Source: Cephaloticoccus primus (GTDB taxonomy: Bacteria; Verrucomicrobiota; Verrucomicrobiia; Opitutales; Opitutaceae). Taken from it: a stretch of 64,000 bases of DNA. The DNA is taken from positions 62,001-126,000 of the forward strand of contig NZ_LSZQ01000041.1 in assembly GCF_001580015.1 (NCBI RefSeq). The letters run 5' to 3'. Positions within the stretch are counted from its first letter, which is position 1. Every line of letters starts with the position of its first letter. Made by a program: the position numbers and the translations under genes. The notes beneath the pieces were generated by a model. It made no database searches and was not told the origin of the DNA. It saw nothing but the letters and a program-made list of their open reading frames with translations. Of the stretch, positions 62,357-64,000 are shown piece after piece.

Positions 62357-64000
62357 TCACTTTGTTTTTTGGGCGGGGAAGAGTTCGCGGTGGACGCGTT
62401 CGCGTTCGCGGTCGATTTGCTCGGGCGTCGCGCCAAAGTCGCGCAGGATGTGTTCGGTGATGGCGAGAGCGACTTCGCCTTCGCCGGAGAAGATGCCGTC
62501 GGCGCCGACGTCGCGCAGGGCTTCGAGTTCGCGCAGGTAGGCGGTGCGGGCGAGGATGCGGATGTCGGGGTTGAGCTCGCGCACCTGGCGGACGACTTCG
62601 CGGCCGTCTTTGATGCTCGATGCGCTGAGGACAAGGGCCTTTGCGTCGGGGACTCCCGCTTGCATCAGGGTATCGATGCGGGTCGCGTCGCCATAAACTA
62701 CGGGCACGCCTTCGGCTTTCAGCCGCTGCACGGTATCGACGTTTAGCTCGACGATGGTGAGGTCGAATTCGTTTTCGCGCAGGAGCCGCGCCACGATTTG
62801 GCCGACGGGGCCGTAGCCCACGACGATCGCGCGTTGCTTGTCGCTGTTAACCGGGTGCGCCGCCGCCGCCTCGCCCGCCAGGCCGCCCGAAGCGCGTCTA
62901 TTTACCCAGCGCACAAACCAGGGGAAGAGTCGCTCGGTGCCGCGTTCGATGCGCGGGATGAGGCGGTAGGTGAGGGGGTTGAGCGTGATCGACAGGATGG
63001 CCGAGGCGACGAGTGTGTTGGTGGCACTCTCGGGGATGATGTTGAGCTGGCGGCTCATCGTCGCGAGGATGAATGAGAACTCGCCGATCTGTGCGAGTAC
63101 GATGGAGACCGAGAGCGCGACGCGCAGCGGGTAGCGCATGAGGATGACGATGGCGAGTGCCGCAGCGGGCTTGCCGATCAGGATCACGACCATCGTGGCG
63201 ATGACCAGCAGCGGGTTTTCCAGCAGGCTGCTCCAGTCAAAGAGCATCCCCACGGAGACGAAGAACAGCACGGCGAAGGCGTCGCGCATCGGCAGCGCTT
63301 CGGTCGCCGCGCGCAAGCTGAAGTCGGAGCGGCCAACGACCATGCCGGCGAGGAAGGCGCCCAGAGCCATCGACACGCCGAAGACTTTTGCGGAGCCGAC
63401 CGCGATCCCCAGCGCGATGGCGAGCACGGCCAGCGTGAACAGTTCGCGCGAGCCGGTCTTCGCAATCGCGGTGAGCAGGCGCGGGATTACCCAGCCGCCT
63501 ACGATAAAGGTAAACGCCACGAGTGCGCCGATTTTCAGCGTGGCCCAGCCCGTCGCTTTTGAGACTTCGCCCAAGCCGAGCGCGAGCTCGCCGCCCGTCG
63601 CCGCCGCGCCAAAAATCGCGGGCAGCAGCACGAGGACGAAGATCGTGAACAAGTCCTCCATCACCAGCCAGCCGACCGAGATGTGGCCCGTCACCGTATG
63701 CAGGTCGCCGTTGTCGGCGAGGACGCGGATGAGCACGACTGTGCTCGCCACCGAGACCGCCAGCCCGAAGACGATGCCCGCTGGCCAGCCCCAGCCCAGC
63801 CAATGCAGGATGACCGCGCTCAGTGCAGTCGCCGTGAGGCTTTGCACGATCGCGCCCGGCACGGCGATCCGCTTCACTGCGAGCAGCTCCTTGAAGTGAA
63901 ACTGGAGCCCCACGCCAAACATCAGCAGGATCACGCCGATCTCCGCCAGTTGCTCGGCCAGCTCTGGATCGGCATTAAAACCCGGGGTGTGCGGACTCAC
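62357..64000 (-). CDS. CPA2-type cation:proton antiporter with RCK/TrkA-N domain, 5' end missing
   Basis: 547 codons seen; the frame continues past the window end, and the first in-window codons (SPHTPGFNADPELAEQLAEI) are an internal family motif (PHTPGF), not a start. Many helices follow, with GHISVGWLVMEDLFTIFVLV carrying the ion-binding Asp of KefB/YbaL proteins and LGAFLAGMVVGRSDF. The C-terminal RAIVVGYGPVGQIVARLLRE is a TrkA-N nucleotide-binding domain that gates the channel, with GDATRIDTL. It exchanges K+ or Na+ for H+ at the inner membrane. Confidence 0.92.
   Translation of the reverse strand: MSPHTPGFNADPELAEQLAEIGVILLMFGVGLQFHFKELLAVKRIAVPGAIVQSLTATALSAVILHWLGWGWPAGIVFGLAVSVASTVVLIRVLADNGDLHTVTGHISVGWLVMEDLFTIFVLVLLPAIFGAAATGGELALGLGEVSKATGWATLKIGALVAFTFIVGGWVIPRLLTAIAKTGSRELFTLAVLAIALGIAVGSAKVFGVSMALGAFLAGMVVGRSDFSLRAATEALPMRDAFAVLFFVSVGMLFDWSSLLENPLLVIATMVVILIGKPAAALAIVILMRYPLRVALSVSIVLAQIGEFSFILATMSRQLNIIPESATNTLVASAILSITLNPLTYRLIPRIERGTERLFPWFVRWVNRRASGGLAGEAAAAHPVNSDKQRAIVVGYGPVGQIVARLLRENEFDLTIVELNVDTVQRLKAEGVPVVYGDATRIDTLMQAGVPDAKALVLSASSIKDGREVVRQVRELNPDIRILARTAYLRELEALRDVGADGIFSGEGEVALAITEHILRDFGATPEQIDRERERVHRELFPAQKTK

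Noticed and set aside
63990-64000. GTG at 64000 as the start of the antiporter gene
   Set aside because: The first residues belong to the conserved PHTPGF region that lies inside the protein; the true start is outside the window.

Overview
The window is a G+C-rich bacterial chromosome segment that reads like a member of Verrucomicrobiota, probably class Opitutia. The clues are two AT-rich exported proteins ending in a PEP-CTERM signal, a DksA/TraR-type protein with a histone-like Lys/Ala-rich N-terminus beside lspA and ileS, an OpcA-like protein after zwf, and several substrate-binding proteins held by an N-terminal membrane helix. This placement comes from gene content, not from a database search.

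Layout. 1-6.5 kb (minus strand): a glycosyltransferase family 9 gene cut by the window edge, an MsbA-like ABC exporter, and an oligopeptide uptake set (oppC, oppB, oppA) without its ATPases. 6.8-8.7 kb: a VapBC-like pair and a decayed PEP-CTERM gene with a C10 tract and an internal stop. 8.9-11.4 kb: a DUF983 protein, tsf, rpsB and tRNA-fMet. 11.5-15.0 kb: a YraN-like protein, zwf and opcA. 15.1-20.2 kb: a less G+C-rich island with a (frameshifted) AlbA_2/Schlafen-type ATPase gene, a PHP-SMC-like ATPase, a ribbon-helix-helix regulator and a divergent Mrr-type endonuclease; a perfect 10-bp inverted repeat lies in the divergent promoter region. This looks like an acquired genome-defence module.

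20.4-30.6 kb: tyrS, acnA, a STAS protein and a GAF-SpoIIE phosphatase (a partner-switching pair), trpB, yicC, and an excisionase-type antitoxin with a frameshifted PIN toxin. 30.7-36.0 kb (minus): lspA, the histone-like DksA/TraR protein and ileS. 36.2-45.0 kb: an HD-domain phosphohydrolase, serA, plsY, the threonine pathway run hom-lysC-thrC, and aroE. 45.1-47.3 kb: tRNA-Leu, psd and an intact PEP-CTERM paralogue.

47.4-62.2 kb is a sugar-utilisation region: a MalF/MalG-type permease pair without an ATPase, four mutually paralogous membrane-anchored substrate-binding proteins that all carry an EF-hand-like Asp-rich loop, tRNA-Cys, a Gfo/Idh/MocA oxidoreductase, a 3-hydroxyisobutyrate dehydrogenase-like protein, an HTH-metallo-beta-lactamase fusion and a DUF2264 protein. 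Remnants of vapC and araC genes sit between two of the binding proteins. Three related 0.37-0.41 kb non-coding elements with terminal inverted repeats and conserved hairpins lie in gaps at 43.6, 49.5 and 56.9 kb; they look like a family of non-autonomous mobile elements. The window ends inside a CPA2-type cation:proton antiporter gene.

The strongest candidates for something undescribed are the non-coding element family, the four-receptor/one-permease arrangement with the Asp-rich loop, and the PHP-ATPase/AlbA/RHH/Mrr island.
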